From: Astropecten irregularis
Lineage: Eukaryota; Echinodermata; Asteroidea; Paxillosida; Astropectinidae
Reading direction: 5' to 3'
DNA: 64,000 nt
Assembly (NCBI GenBank): GCA_963971285.1
Contig: OZ020250.1
Span: forward strand, 21,170,783-21,234,782
Positions 33,701-48,700 of this stretch are shown here, piece after piece. A model generated the notes under the pieces. That model did not search any database. It saw nothing but the letters and a program-made list of their open reading frames with translations, and had not been told where the DNA came from. Within the stretch, counting starts at the first letter, position 1. The number at the start of each line of letters is the position of its first letter. The translations under genes were made by a program, and so were the position numbers.

Positions 33701-36700
33701 ACCTCCTCCTTACATCAATAACAGACTAACAGGTAACATCATGACTTACCAGTTTCTCAATGAAGTCGTTCTCATGCCGGCTATGTATTGATGCCAGGTA
33801 ACCACCGTTATCATTGCACCATTTATCAGCATCATGCCAGCTCTTGAAGTCCTTACTGGCCAAGTAACAGTACATAACATCCAATTTCCAGTCATCTGAA
33901 CCAGTCGGACATGGATGTGCTGTATTATGACAGAGGTAGCATGAGGTGTCATTTCATAGGGGGCAGGTCTGTATTGGCTCAACTTGTCCAAATACACCCG
34001 CTATTGCCTTACCATGGCACTATATACGGCAGATTTGAAAAAAAATTGCTCGCCATTAATAGCCATGGAAGTAAGATCTTAAATAAAACCCACAAAAGAA
34101 TTATCAATTTGCAGACAATGGTATCTGTATTCTCTAACTAGTTTAAGTGTTATCGCAGTATATGCCATTAGGTTCTCCACTTATCCTGCAAGAAGCAATT
34201 TATGCAGAAAGACATCTACAGCTGTGTCGTAATATCTTCTCTATGGCCAAACTACTTCACATTTCCAAAAGTAACTGCCCCCACAAAAAAAAAATGAACA
34301 GCACACTTCAGACGAACAAGTTGGTCAACTTAATTTCGCCTGTGGAAAACAAAACACAGCATTTATAACTCAACCATGTGCAAAATGGCATAGCCAATAT
34401 AATATTACATGGGGCATGCTTTTTCTTCAGCTTAAAGTAGGTCTAGAATGGAAACAAAATGACTTGCTTACGGTTGAAGGGTGCCTCTGTCGAAGTCAGT
34501 GATACTGAAAATCAAATGAAGAACATTATAATTATTAGTGGACGTCTGATTAAATTGTTGCAATGAAGGGTAATGTATGATGGATACAGTTAGGTGGATT
34601 TGAGGAAGAGCAAAATATACCAAATGTATATCACGTTGAAAGCAACTAGGTTGGTAAGAATACAAACTGTAAAACTGATGATATTGTCAATGATATTATT
34701 AAGATGTTCTGTAAATGTTTTGTAAGAATATTATTTATGGTCATTCTATGATCTTTTAATTTCATTAATTTTTTCTCTTTAGAAATTAACAAAGCTTAAT
34801 TAATCCCTGACTTTAGAATTCAAAAATGGTCAGGTCTAACTGCTACATCAATTCTGGACCATCACAGAAACAAGCCCAGTCAATTTTTTGGTCAATTCTG
34901 GGGTTCGTATTCATGAGCACCACGCAGTGTTTCCACTGACACAATCCCCCCTGAAGCAGATTACAGCAACATTTTCACACCTTACTGGTGTAATCAGGGT
35001 TTGTGGTGTACTGGTAATCACATCAGCACTGAAGCATGGTAGGAGTAAATGATAGCTTGTTAAGTGGTAATGAACACTGATGAGGTGCTAATAGATAAAC
35101 TCATAATAGACTGGGCTGGTTCTGTAATGACAATTTCACAGGCCTGATAAGCACAGAAAGGTTTTGCTTAGCAATTAATGGTTAGCAGCCAAAATTTCAT
35201 GCTGGCAATGAATAGATTGTGACTGGGGGCTGCTTAAGCACAAATAATTGCTTAAGCATGAAATGTCTTCCTTGATCAAACAGGACTTCCGACCAAATTG
35301 TCATGTGATGTTTACTGCTTTTGACTTATATTCATTCATTGTTTGCTGAGCATAACATTCACACAGTTTTGGTCGGCAAAATAATTCTATTTACCAAGAG
35401 CTTTGGTGCTGGAGCAAATTTTGGTGCTTAAGCAGCTCTTTGAAATTGGGTCTCGGATGCTTTCTGTTTTACCGGTATCATAAAAAACTTGGATTTTATA
35501 TTAAGATTTGGTGCTTAAGGCAGGTCAGTGAAAGCAAACCCTGGATGTCGACTCACATTTAGGTTTTTCACAGACATAGTGGCTCTTGGTCTTGCAGTTC
35601 ATGTGATACCATTTGCCCTTGCCATCACTCCTGATCTCAGCACAGTTCTTGCCAAGATTGCTATCCGCATCATCCGCCCAGTTCACAAAGGTCATAGGTG
35701 AACCGTCTACCCATTCCCAACCTCCTGCAACAATATGAATAGTCAGAAAAGATGTATTATCCACTGCACACTTTTTGTTAATTCGTTTTTAGGTTACTGC
35801 TCAACTTTTTCAACAATTCAGAATGACTGGCTGAATTCACAGATTAGAAACAATTTTCCCGATATGCAGTCAGGTTTTCACCTTTAACTTTCTGTTATCA
35901 AAGGTTATCTTGAGAGAGATCCTGCTTGGATCGAAACGTCAGGCCCTCCTAACTCCAAACCATACTTTATACTAGCTCTTAGAATCAATCTTTTTATATC
36001 TCACCATTGTTTGTTCGATCTATGCCGATATAGAAGTCCTTCAACAGGAACGTCTTCTGTGCCATGTTCACGACGAAAGAGTTCTCAGTTTGACTCCCGA
36101 TCGTCACGACGTGAGATCCGCCGTAGTTCTTCTCGCAGTCGTAGATAGCATCGCCGAACGTGCCCAGGTCAAAGAAGCCCGAGCCAACCTGGTAGCAGCT
36201 CTCTCCAAAGGCTGTCCAACCTTCGTCACAATAGCCTTCCACCGTAGGGTGAGGGGTCGGTGGAGTAGCTGCAATAGACATTATGATTACATTGGTCGTA
36301 CTATACCTTTTGCTACAAAAGCCAAAGAACAATCACAAACGATACACAACATATGGAAATATGGTTGTTAATCCTGCTTTTTTATCAAAACAGCAATTTC
36401 ATGGTTAGCAAATTGTTGTGCTAAGCAGGGCCGTGAAATTGGCCCCAGTATGGAAATGGTGATGACACCTTACCTGTGGTGTACTTGCACGCTGTGTAGA
36501 ACTTTGAGCTACATAAAACATTAGCCCATTCACCGGCATCATAGAAGAATTTGTCCTCTTTCATGACGGTACAGCCAAGGCCTATAGGATCAGCCCAGGC
36601 CCAGTTGGTGTAATGCACTGGCCAACCATCTACCCAGCTGAATATGTTGGTAGTCTACAAGTAAGCAAGCAGACATTGATCAAAAGTCATTGAGCAAAGA

Positions 36701-39700
36701 GCCTTGTAGCCTTTGAGGAAGAGCCTGCTAGGATTGAAACGTCAGGCCCTCCTTACTCCACACATGAATAAAGTAACGTTGGTAGTGGCACTTTTCAATG
36801 TCTTTTCAATCTTGTTAACTAAGACAACTTCACAAAAAAGCAAAGTGTGAGACCCACCTCGTTGTCTTGGAGTCCGATCCAAACAGTCTGACTGGATTCT
36901 AGAACCATGGTGTGGACCTTAGCTTGCTCAAAGCCATCTAAGATGGATGCCACCTCGGCTCCATCATTCTGGCACTGAGTCCGCGCCTCCTCAAACGTCC
37001 TCTTCTGATCGGTGTAAGTCTTGAAGCAGGCATTGCCAAATTCTGTGTAGTCAGTCTTGTCTGTGCAGGGCTTTGTCACGGGAGTGTCTGGGATACTGGG
37101 ATCTAAGGGAGACAGGAAGCAAGTACAGATAGCAGGCGCGGTTCTACAGAGGGGCTAGGGAGGCTGTAGCCTCCCCCAAATTGCGTCTAGCCCCCCAAAT
37201 AAATGCAATTGAAAAAAAAAATTGCTAAAAAATACTGGATTTGTTCAGTTACAATGTGCCATTTACTTGAACTTGAAAAACGTGCTGTGTAGGCTTATGG
37301 TTGTTTTTTACTCATAAGACATAGCAGAAGTGAATTTTCGAAGATGACGTCACGAGCGAAGGTCTAGCCCCCAAAAATATTGGCTCCTCTAGCCCACCAA
37401 AATATTGGCTCTTCTAGCCCCCCAAAATATTGGCTCTTCTAGCCCCAAAAAATATTGGCTTTTCTAGCCCCCAAAAATATTGGCTCGTCTAGCCCCCCAA
37501 AATATTGGCTCTTCTAGCCCCCCTAAAAAATACTGGCTCCAGAACTTCGCCTGGTACAGAGGTTTTTCAGATGGCAAAGTTATATCTAATTTCTGTACCC
37601 TGACCTTATTATTGCAATCTTTCAAAATAACCCGTAATTAATTCCAATAACCGTAATTATTCCAAAACACATGAATCTCACGATTAGGTCATTCTCGTGG
37701 TGCAGTATAAACAAAATCTAATTATTATATGAACTGGCTGTGATATTTGGTTCTCCAAAATATATCTATTGAAAAACAGATTTTCAAAACCCTTTTCCTT
37801 TCAAATCCTTCCCAAAATCATGGCAATATGTGAAAATTGACAGCGACCTTACCTAGTGGTTTCTTGCATAGATAGCTGTTGAGATAGTAGCAGTCTTCAT
37901 CATTCCATCTACCAGGTTCTTGGTCTTCATACAGCATGCACACACAATCGGTAGCATTCCCTTTCTGTATAAATGCAGATGACAAGAAGAAGCCGTGTCA
38001 AATGACGGACTAGAGACAAGTCTCGACGGTTTGATTACAGCCAGAAATGCCAGCATCTGCAGCAGACGTCGATTTCATGAAGCCCTACGATTGATCATAA
38101 GTCAAGTTACAAAGGATAACCCATCGTACCCTACATAGGGCTGCAATGCATCATAAGTCCAGGGATGAGATTGACCAATGATAAAAATATCTGAAAACAA
38201 CTGAAAGTGAGCATAAAAAATCTGAACTCTGAAAATCTCCTATACTTTTGTACACAGCCTGTGAGGGGAAAACAATCTGAAATCCAAAACAAAAAATCTG
38301 AAATCAGATAAAAAAATTGAGAAATCCATCCCTGTAATCCTACGATTATAGTAAATCATGACGAGTTTAGTGAAATCGACCCTATGTCATATACCCTCTT
38401 ATGCCGAGCCAAATTCACGCTAAATGCCGTGCTATTGCCATACCAAACTTGGAAATGTAAAATCATTTGAGTTTGGCATGGCAGTAGCACAGTGTATAGT
38501 CTAGGTTTGAATGATGCAAAAGCTGGATACTCACGTCTGGCATGTTTGGTTTATTGTCATTGACCCAGTAGACAAAGTCCACAGAGCTACTGTCCGCCCA
38601 GAGAAACTTGCCCGAGATGGTCAGAGCCGACAAACCGATCCACACATCTCCATCCACACCAAAGTCCACCATGGAGGTAGTCAGGTACACTAGGAAACAA
38701 ATGAAGATGGGAGAATAAATTGGTCAAGCGAAAGAAGGAGTAATTGCCAAGCAGGCTGCATGATCTATTAGGGATCATTATGGGTTTGAGAAACACCAGA
38801 TAAATGCTCTTTATCAGTGTTAATTTAGGTGAGAAAAGGCAAAGATGGAATTAACATCAGCTGATTATTATTGTTTGCTACTGTAATGCCTTGCTCCCTG
38901 GATTTCAGTTGGCCAAAGATGGCCAAAAGTTGCAGAGACGTCAGTATTTGGCAAAATGAGTGAAAAAGGCATCAGTAGCCAGCTAGTCCAGCTAAATAGA
39001 GAGGCAACATCTTGGATTGCTCACTTACTATACAGTACCCTTCACCTTAAATTGTCTAAGATTTCATCAGAGGAAGAAGGCCCTAAGAGTGAGATACCAT
39101 TCTCAAGCTCTAAATATCACTTATTCTCGGGGCTAACAATATCCAATCTTACCTACCATTCAAGTCCCATTCAGCCTTTATTTTCACAGAAACCACAGAG
39201 GCCTGGTCTTGGCCTTGGTGTTATCCTGAAATTATCTCATTTAAACAATCCAAGTTTCTAATGGAAGTTATTCTTACAGAAGAATGTAAGCTTTGCCTTT
39301 TCAGGAGTGGAATTTGAGTCTAGGACTTACTCTGGACATCTTCATTGTGGATGGAAGCCAGTGTGCCAGACACCTTTTCACATCCTTCCCTGGCTCCCTG
39401 CCAGTCAGTCTTAGGGTCATCTGCATCAATGCCTAGACCCATCATCTTATAGCAGTCAGTACCGTACTTCTTCCAGCCCGTTGCACACCCTCCCGTTGGG
39501 GCATCCGTTGGGGCATGTGTGGGTCCCGTACCGTCGACGTTCTTCTTGCAGATGAAGCGTGACTGCAGACCACAGTTCACATCCATCCACTGTCCTTTTC
39601 CCGTGAAGGGAACTATTGTCAACGGAAACAAAGCAAAATTCTCACATTTCGTTTCAACAAAATATTCTCATTAAATATCCACAAGGGAAACTGAGTGGAT

Positions 39701-42700
39701 TGATTTTAAGACATAGAAAAGCGAACAAAGACAAAATCGACTGGAGAGTGATTCGAACCAGCGACCACCAGTTTGCAGAAACGACTCAATTTTGAAAAGG
39801 TAACGATGGCTTACTTAGAATGTTTCCTTTCATCTGCACACACAGCTCTTCACCATTCTTGGTGTCTGGTTGATTTTTCTGCCAGTTTTTGTAGTCCAAA
39901 AGTGTTCCATCTGACCACCTAAATAATAAAAAAGGAAGATATCCATCACAAGAGTAAAGAATGACAATTAATAACACGGATTATGACTTGAATTTAAATA
40001 ATAGGGAATGAGAAGGAACACATGTAATATTTTGACTTATTTCAGCAAATGCTGGTGTAACAAAGAAGTTGAAATATGTCTGAAAAAAGACCGTTTCTGT
40101 TGTTATCTTAAACCAAAAGACAGATTTTCAACAGAATTTATATCCACAACAAAAATGTTCCCTTTAATAATTAATAGCTATGAAGAAACTTTGTTGGCTC
40201 CTTTTTCCAGCTTGCTTTATGTTGTTCCATGGGGGTACTGCAAACCCCCCTTCCCCGACATTTTGGCCTTAATTGAGCCAATGTCCAGCTATGTACTTAC
40301 TTGTGTTCACCAGGATGAGTCAGGTTTGATCTCAGCCCTGTCCAGTAATTGCCACCAAATGCCGCCAACTGTTGCAAATCAAAACACAATCTCTCATTAA
40401 TCATTGGTAACAGATAAGTGGCGTAACTAGGTTGGGGCAACAGGGGCACGTACCCCGGGCACCACTTTTTAGGGGGGGCGCAAAAACCGCAGGAGCCCCC
40501 CCCAAAAAGAAGCATCACTGTTGAAGTTATTAGAAATCTAATCCAATGAAGTTTGAACAAAGAAAGATTCCAATTTCAAATTGTCTGATTTTTTTTCATA
40601 GGTGACAGAAGTTGGAATTAGGGGCGCATTTTTAGCGCTTGCCCTGTGCGGCGTTTTCCCTAGTTACACCGCTGAAACCTATTATCGTTTTATGAAATTG
40701 ATAAAATGAAAACAATATAATTGACTGATTACCAAGTAATTTTGTACATAAGTGGTTTGTTATAAACTTGTGCATATCTGAGTGACACTATTTGACAATG
40801 AACTCAAAGCCATCTTAATTCAAGTTCAGACTTACTCTAGCGTTGATAAAGTCCCTCTCATCATTGTCATGAAGAGACACCAGATGAGCGCCTTGTTCAT
40901 GGCAGAAGTCCTCTGCCTGGTGCCAATCTTGCATCTTATCTTTACTGGTGCTGAAATAGTAGCAGTATGGAGCAAGATGCTTCCATCCAGGAAAGTCTGG
41001 ACAATCGGCTCCTGAATGTCAACAAGGAGAAAACACAATTTAAGAACAGCCACAGACTCTCATGCAGGCGTCAGTCTTCCAACAAATACTCCTGCACTTT
41101 AAACTGTTTACTGATGAAACAGAGGTTTAACTCGGTAACAGTAAGCAAGACTAAGCATTGTTTTTAAGCACAAGCACATTTCACAAATAAGCAAGAATAT
41201 TAGGTGTCCAACTAATATTCATACACATACAATTTTTCACTGTTGGAACAGAGTCTATTGAAAGTAAGCAAATATTGCTTTAAGCACAAGCACATTTCGC
41301 AAGTAAGCAAGAAAGTTCAAGTTTCATGCTTGGACGTAATATGTTATATTGGTATAGTTATTATACCATGGATTTGAAGTGTCACATTGCTTGGTCAGCT
41401 GCTAAGCACTATGTCTACAACCCAGGTTAGCATGCTTTTTCCAGTGATTATGCTTAGCATCACTGTGACATGGAAAATCACCTATACAGTACAAGAACAA
41501 CATGTGAAAGGGAATCTTTATGCTCACCGGATGGAATGGTTGGTGCAGGGGTTGTGATCACTGGTTGTCCTATTAAAACAAGAAAAACAATTTTTATTAT
41601 CCCTTTGGCAAAAACAAAACAAAACAAACCTGACTTTTAAATTTCTAGTGATAAAATTGATTCTCTGCACAAATTATTACCACAAACAAAAGAGAAAGAA
41701 AAAGAACATAGGCCCAATGGGCCCTTTCAAAACCATTTGTCTTTTTACTGGGGTTAAAATCTACATCCCGCCACTGGTAACGTCATCTTTAGTTGCATTC
41801 TTGACAAAACAGAGTCATAAACATTCCTATGTGGATCGGTTTGTGAAAACACCATGTAAAATTAGTTCGTACTTTTGCACTTCTTATTTTGTTGCATTCT
41901 TGTTGAGGGTCTCAACGTTTTGACTAGCCTGCTCTAGTCATCATCAGGAGATGGCTTTTTAAGCATTCCTGCTAGCAATATTAGCAGAAAGTCATTGATA
42001 TTGATTCAGATTATGTAGTATAAACTGTATTTATATTATTGGTTGTACCTTTGGGAATGGAGCAGATGAAGTTTCTCAAGTCGTAGCAGTATAGATCGTT
42101 CCATTTACCCCCCTTGAAGTCGGTCTCTACGCATTCCTCATAGCCGCCATAATCATTGGGCTCACCAGCAGCCCAGTTGGTGTACTCAACCTGTGTACCA
42201 TCACTCCATGCATAGCCTGTACAAATCATAAATCATAACAGAGATATAGGAACTTTTAAACATCTTGGCCTAGGCTCTGGCTTTTGGCTTCATCTTCACT
42301 ATCCAAAATCAAGCCTGTGGTTATTTATGCAATTTAGGCTAGCCCTTCACCGACGTAGATGAGCATTGCATACTCAGTGCTTGTTGAGTGAACGTGTAAA
42401 AAATCATGCACTGGCTCAACTATGAAAACAAGACAATTATGACAGTTTTCAAACTTCTGATATTTTCTTGGTTGATTTCTGTTATAACTTGATGAAAAAA
42501 GTTTCATCTTTACCTCCTTCTTGGCGCTGATCATTTATTCCAATCCAGAAACTTCGGCCACTTGTAGGAGTTCTGCAAGACACAAAAAATCCATTATAAA
42601 AACAACAGCAACATTTTGAGATCAAAGAGTAACTTGGCTTCAAACAGAACTGTTTGATTTTGTTAATGGCCTGCTATCAGTGAGCTTGGATCGTAGGAAG

Positions 42701-45700
42701 TGTGTCTTGTCACTCACAGTTTGCTCATCAAGTAGTTCTCCTCATCAGGATGATGGAAGCTGGCTAAGGATGCACCCATCCTACTACACTCCTGGTTTGC
42801 AGTCTCCCAGTACACCGCATCATCATCGCTGTCAAACTCAAAGATCTACCATCAAGAAAAAGAACAGAATCCTTCAAGCATGTCAAGAATCTCCAGCCAG
42901 CCAGTATGTACTAAATAAAGGTAGTGGGGCAAATTACTGGATTCCCAGAGATATAGTTTAAAATGATGACTAAAAAACCTGAGAGAAAAAGGAAACGTGA
43001 TATTGGTTTCCTACCTGGAAGCAGCGACTTCCATATCCAATCCATCCAGTAGAGCAATCCAAATCGGTTGGTGGAGTAGGAGGTACGGTAGTTGGAGGCG
43101 TTATGGGCGGGTGGCCAGTTCTGGCCATCTCACAGATGAAGTTGTACTTCTCAGTACAGTCTCTGTCTGTCCAGTACCCGGCATCTTTGTCAGAATTCAT
43201 GGTTACACAGTGGCCCTGTTGGTTGTCTGGAATGAGAGTGTTGAACACAAAGTATGAGAGTTGAGTAAAACTACTGGGAGTTAAGAAAGATTTGAGGCTT
43301 TGCATGGTGACAATTGGTATGTGGATCGGTTTGCGGAAACACCATGTAAGAATTGTTTGTACTTTCACACTTCTATTTTGTTCGCACTTCTCGTAAGGTC
43401 TCAACGTTTCGACTAGCCTGCTCTAGTCTACTGATGTCTCATTCAAGTTATAGCTCAAGTTAGCTGTATTTTAGCAATGGATATTGAACAAACCTATAAT
43501 TAATGTGTCTTTCATGTAACATTGTCTTACATTAAGCTTCATCCTGAGAACAGACCCCAAAAAACTAGATCAAATGAAATGATTTTTCAAGAAGGTGGTG
43601 GCATTTAATAGTGAATTTTCATGAGTAACGGATAAAAGGGTGACTTACCAGGCTGACCGTGGGCCCAGTTAGTATAGGTTATTGGTGTACCATCCATCCA
43701 CTCATATAAACCAGACACCTTGCTGTCACTGAATGCGATGTAATAATCATGTACGTCCATTTGCCCTAATGCACTGCTCAGATAGGCTAACTCCATCCTG
43801 TAAGGAGAATATACAAAACATGAAAATGTAATCCTGCCGAACAATCATGCTCCATAAAAACCCAAATATCAAAAACTATAGGACAATCAGGGGCCAATTT
43901 CACAGATCTGCTAAGCACAAAAATTTGCTTAGTACAAAAATGTCTTGCCCAATAAAACAAACCACATGCAGTTAAAAAATTCATTTAAATATTCATGGTT
44001 AATGAACAACAGCCAAAGAACAATCACAAGTGATACACAACACATGGAAATTTGGTTGTTAACCCTGTTTTTATTAAGACTGAAATGTCATGCTTAGCAA
44101 ATTTGTGTGCTAAGCAGGGCCGTGTGTGCTAATTGGCCCCCTGTTTTCTTTCTTAAATCTTAACCAAAACATACTTGTCCTCTATTACGACCAGTTGTGC
44201 ACTTTCTTTTTGGCAATTAGCGATAGCATCGTTCCAAGTGGCTGCATAGAAGTTGATTTGATAGCACCGGTCGTTCCACGCATTGTTCCAGTTCTGTCAA
44301 AATAAAGACCACTTTCAACGAAGGCAAGAAATACTAAATTACACAAATACAAGCAAAATAATATCGACATTGAACCAAGTACACAAGCTTTAATTTGCAT
44401 AACCTCATACAAATATTAATTATTCAAATAAAATAGGTTTACATAATAAGCAAACTGAAATGAAGATTTTTAACTTGTGGTTTAACATCAACTGCATAGG
44501 CAGACTTAAAAGCATACTCACTGACATATGTATAACCAATAAAAAAGATTCGGCAATAAGACAGATTTGGTGGATTTTTTTTCATTTATAAAGAAAACCA
44601 TTTAAATAATTATGTGCACACCTTTTAAGCTTTGTTCAAAGTTGTTTAATTGCGCAGAGGTACATGTGTGTTTTAATGTTTTCTTTGCAAATGTCAAAGA
44701 TTTAAACATAAGGTCACTTTGAATGACTTACAGTTTTGAATTTATATTAGCTACACCGTTTGTTCAAAAATGTAGCAGTTTGAAGGAGTTAGTTCTAGTG
44801 CTGAAACTTCTTCAAACACCATGAGATGAGGTCAGTGTCATTTACTTACCTGTGTTGTTGGACACGTTGTATCAGGTGGTGGAAATGGATTACCTGTTGC
44901 TATAACCTTCTTACATATGGAGTTCAGAGAGTAGCCTTGACAAGCAATGTCGTTCCAGAAGCCCTTCAAGCAGACACAAAGACAAGAACACAGCAATCAA
45001 AGGTCTTCAGTTAAATTCAAGTAGCCCTACAATACTGTATAAGATTTGTACAGCTAAATTCCTTTAGCTGTCATAAAACCGGATGTTCAACAATGGAGCT
45101 AATATCGAGGATAGCCTGTCTTTGGCACTACGCAAGCGCATGCAAAGGACAGTTGGTAATCTTGTGACAAATATCACTCAGCACCAGCCCTTGCAACAAT
45201 TTTACCCAGAATGTTTTGCACATACCCCGTTTGGACCTGTCTTGTGCTATATTGGGCTCTGATGACATAATAGCTTGCAAATGAGTGACGTATTATTTAA
45301 TGCAAATACACTTCATTTGCTTATACCTGAGGACAGCCAAAGCACACTTGCTGAAACGTTGAGATTTATACTCACACCTGACCAGGCTAACAACCACACA
45401 CCTTCCATAAATGAGTGCATTACACACGGTGTCTCCGCAAGCCTGACTTAGTTCAAGCAGTACTGCCAAATCAGCCCCAGACTTTCAACATACCGAGTCA
45501 ACGTATAATTCGGCACAGTCCTCTCCGTTAGCATCATTAGGTTCCTGGGAGTTCCAGTTGATGAATGTGACTGGTTCCCCGTTGGACCATTCATACAACA
45601 TCTCCTGCTTCCTATCATTCAGACCGATCCAGAAACGATTCTCGCTGGGATCTGTTGATGACAACATCAAGATTTATATATTTTATCTGCTATTTGTGTG

Positions 45701-48700
45701 AACATTGTTATTTTGCTGGGATGGTGATGGGTCGTGTGGCTGCCTGGGGGATGGCTATCAGGAGACCGAAGGAGTACCACTCGAAGGTAGATGCAGCAAT
45801 GTGCTGCCACGGCGCACACTCCCACTGATTGATTGATCTGTGTGAACACTGAAGTCCTATGACTGATTTGGTTATTTGATGATTATATTGACTTAAAGCT
45901 GTATCCTCTTTGAGTGATCCCCCATGTACTGTTTCTCAGGTTGCAGTATTGCTAATGCTGCACGCGTATCTTTAAATGATCCTTGGGATAAAGCGGTATG
46001 TGAGTGGTTTTATGGCTTCTGATTGCCAAACGAACAAAGGGACTATTAGGGACACCATCAACATATATAGAGCAGGATAGCTCAGTTTGTGAACGCGCCG
46101 GTACAGTATTCAGGAGGTCGTTGGTTCAAATCCCACTCCAGTAAATTTTTCTTTGTTCACTTTTCAATAAATAAAATGGTGCAAAAATCTATGGGAATGT
46201 CCCCCTCAGTAATACCCCGGCACACTGTTATTTTTTCACATTATTATAATCTCAACTCTCAAAACTGAGGAGCTTATGTGTCAGCAGCTGCAGCAGAAGA
46301 GAAACAGCAGCATCCAAACCCATTTCTCCTATAAATAGGATGACATAATGTATCAAATACATTGTTCTGACCCTAGGTACCTTCATCTGACCATGTTGAC
46401 TTGCCGGAGGGTGAAACAGTCACAGAGAGGAGCCTATACTTACTCTTCTCATAGATAAACGCCCTCAGGAAGTTGTTGACGTTCATATCATAAATGGATG
46501 CCATTTCAGCTCCTTGCTTCTTGCACTCAGCCTCGGCTCCGGCAAAATCATTCTTGACAAAGTTAGCGTAGTAGCAGAACTGGTTGTACTGGACCCAGTC
46601 CTTAGGGCAGCTCTTGTTGGGTGGGATAGGGGTAGGTTGAGGAGGTGGCTGAACATAGATATCTGGGCAGAAGTTGAAAACGGGAAAAGAAACATCACTT
46701 GGCATATTTCTATAAAGAATAGCGGTGTGGCATCTGCACTAGTAGGCAGGAGGTCGTGGGTTCGAATCCCACCTGAGCCAGCATGTGATTTTTGTTCACG
46801 TGCTCTCACAAGCACGGAGTATGCAGTGCTCATCCACGTCGGTGAAGGGCAAGCCTAATTTGCATATTATCTATTTCCCGACCAAATCATTTAATATTCA
46901 TGATCAAGAATATACCTTATTCACGGTGCATCCATTCTACATCCAAAGCAGTGTAATCAATGTGTTATACATGTCACCTATAACTTACTTCTTTCATAAT
47001 GATCAAAATGCTGGGTGTCAAAGGTTGGCACTAGCCCCCCTCCTGCATTCTTGTCCATCTGTCGGAGATAGCAGGTCCTAGTAGCCCTCTCGTAGTCAAA
47101 GGACCGACAGTAGAAAAGGGTAGTTGGTACATCCAGACACCGCTGGCCACATTCACTCGGCCAGACGTTGTTGATGGTCAGGTCCACGGTGCCAGGGAGC
47201 TTCTTCTCAGAGTATGTCACAAAGTATTTGAAGAGGGTGTCTAAGATGGAGAAATTGATTGAGGAATTACTGGATATTTGAGTTAGTATAAGCATATTAT
47301 AAGCATGCAATGTTACAAAGATAAAAGATTGCCTTCTTACCGTCCTTGTTGCAGCTGTAACCAGTATAGCTCTCACAGAATTGATCATTCCACGTTCCAG
47401 CATCGTTGTACATGGTGCAACAGTGTTCGCCGATTGAGCTATATCCAAACCAATTGTCAGGCTGGCCTGATGGAAACAACAACAAAAACAACAACAGAGT
47501 TGGGTGAAAAACACAATTACTTATTCTCAAGATTATTTGTTTTCATTTGTACCCTTCTATCTGGGCCCAATTTCATGGAGTCCGTTACGGCCTATTTTTG
47601 TGATTACGGGAACTGCTATGAATAAAATCTATTCCATGAAATCTGTAAGCAAGACTTTTGGTTAGCGAAGAATTTCTAGGCTAACCTTGATTTTCTTTCT
47701 GCTAACGCGCTGCCATTATGCATTCTGTAGAAAGTTCTTGCTTTATAGCAAGCAAGACAACTCTCCCGTGAAATACGGCTCGGGCTTCGTCTCTGTAATC
47801 CATATGCTTTGAGAAAGTCCCTAGGATAGCGCACCATCACATCTTCAGGAGAGGCATCAGCTAAGATGCAAGATATGTAGGATCTCATCAAGGATGTGGT
47901 GTTTGACTAACCTGGAGCCCAGTTCAGCAAAGTGAAGGGCTTCTTGTCGCTCCAAACCCATCCGCCTTCCCTACCGAGATCATTACATCCCATCCATGTC
48001 TCCCCTGGGCCAGCGTTGATCAGACGAGCTGTTTGTCATAGATGATAGAGTCATTCATTATTCACATTATGTGATATACCACTATGAGATACATGAACAA
48101 TACGGGCGATTCACAAATTATAGTGCGCCGCCATGAGTTTAATTGCAACACGTTGGCCAATCACAATGCGTGGAATTAATTTTGTTGACAAACTGCGCAT
48201 ATGGAAGGATGCGCAGTTTGTTGACAAATTGGCCAATGTATTGCAAACTCCTGGTGGCACACTATTGTGAATCGCCAGTATTCCACTAATCCTCAAGAAT
48301 ACGCTAGATCATTGAAATCATCCCCCATGTACCGTTTCTCAGGTTGCAGTATAACGCTGCGCTCATCTTAAATGATCCTTGGGATATAGTGGTATGTGAG
48401 TGGTTTCATGGCTTCTGACTGCCAAACGAACAAAGATGATTGACTATTAGAGACACTACCAACATAGGACTGGGATAGCTCAGTTGGTTGAGCGCCGGTA
48501 CAGTATTCCAGTGGTCGTTGGTTCGAATCCCGCTCCAGTCAATATTTCTTTGTTCACTTTTCAATGACTTAAAATTAGTCCAGTCAGTTTCCCTTGAGGT
48601 TATTTGATGAAATCAAAACAAACAGAACCATTTTAGTGGATTTGGGATCTATTAGCATCAAACCACAGGAGTACTCCAAGGTACATTACAAGACGTAAGC

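Noticed and set aside
47676..47891. Open frame of 71 codons on the - strand
   Set aside because: Falls in an intron of locus C CTLD5, is not CTLD-like and has no matching splice sites in phase.
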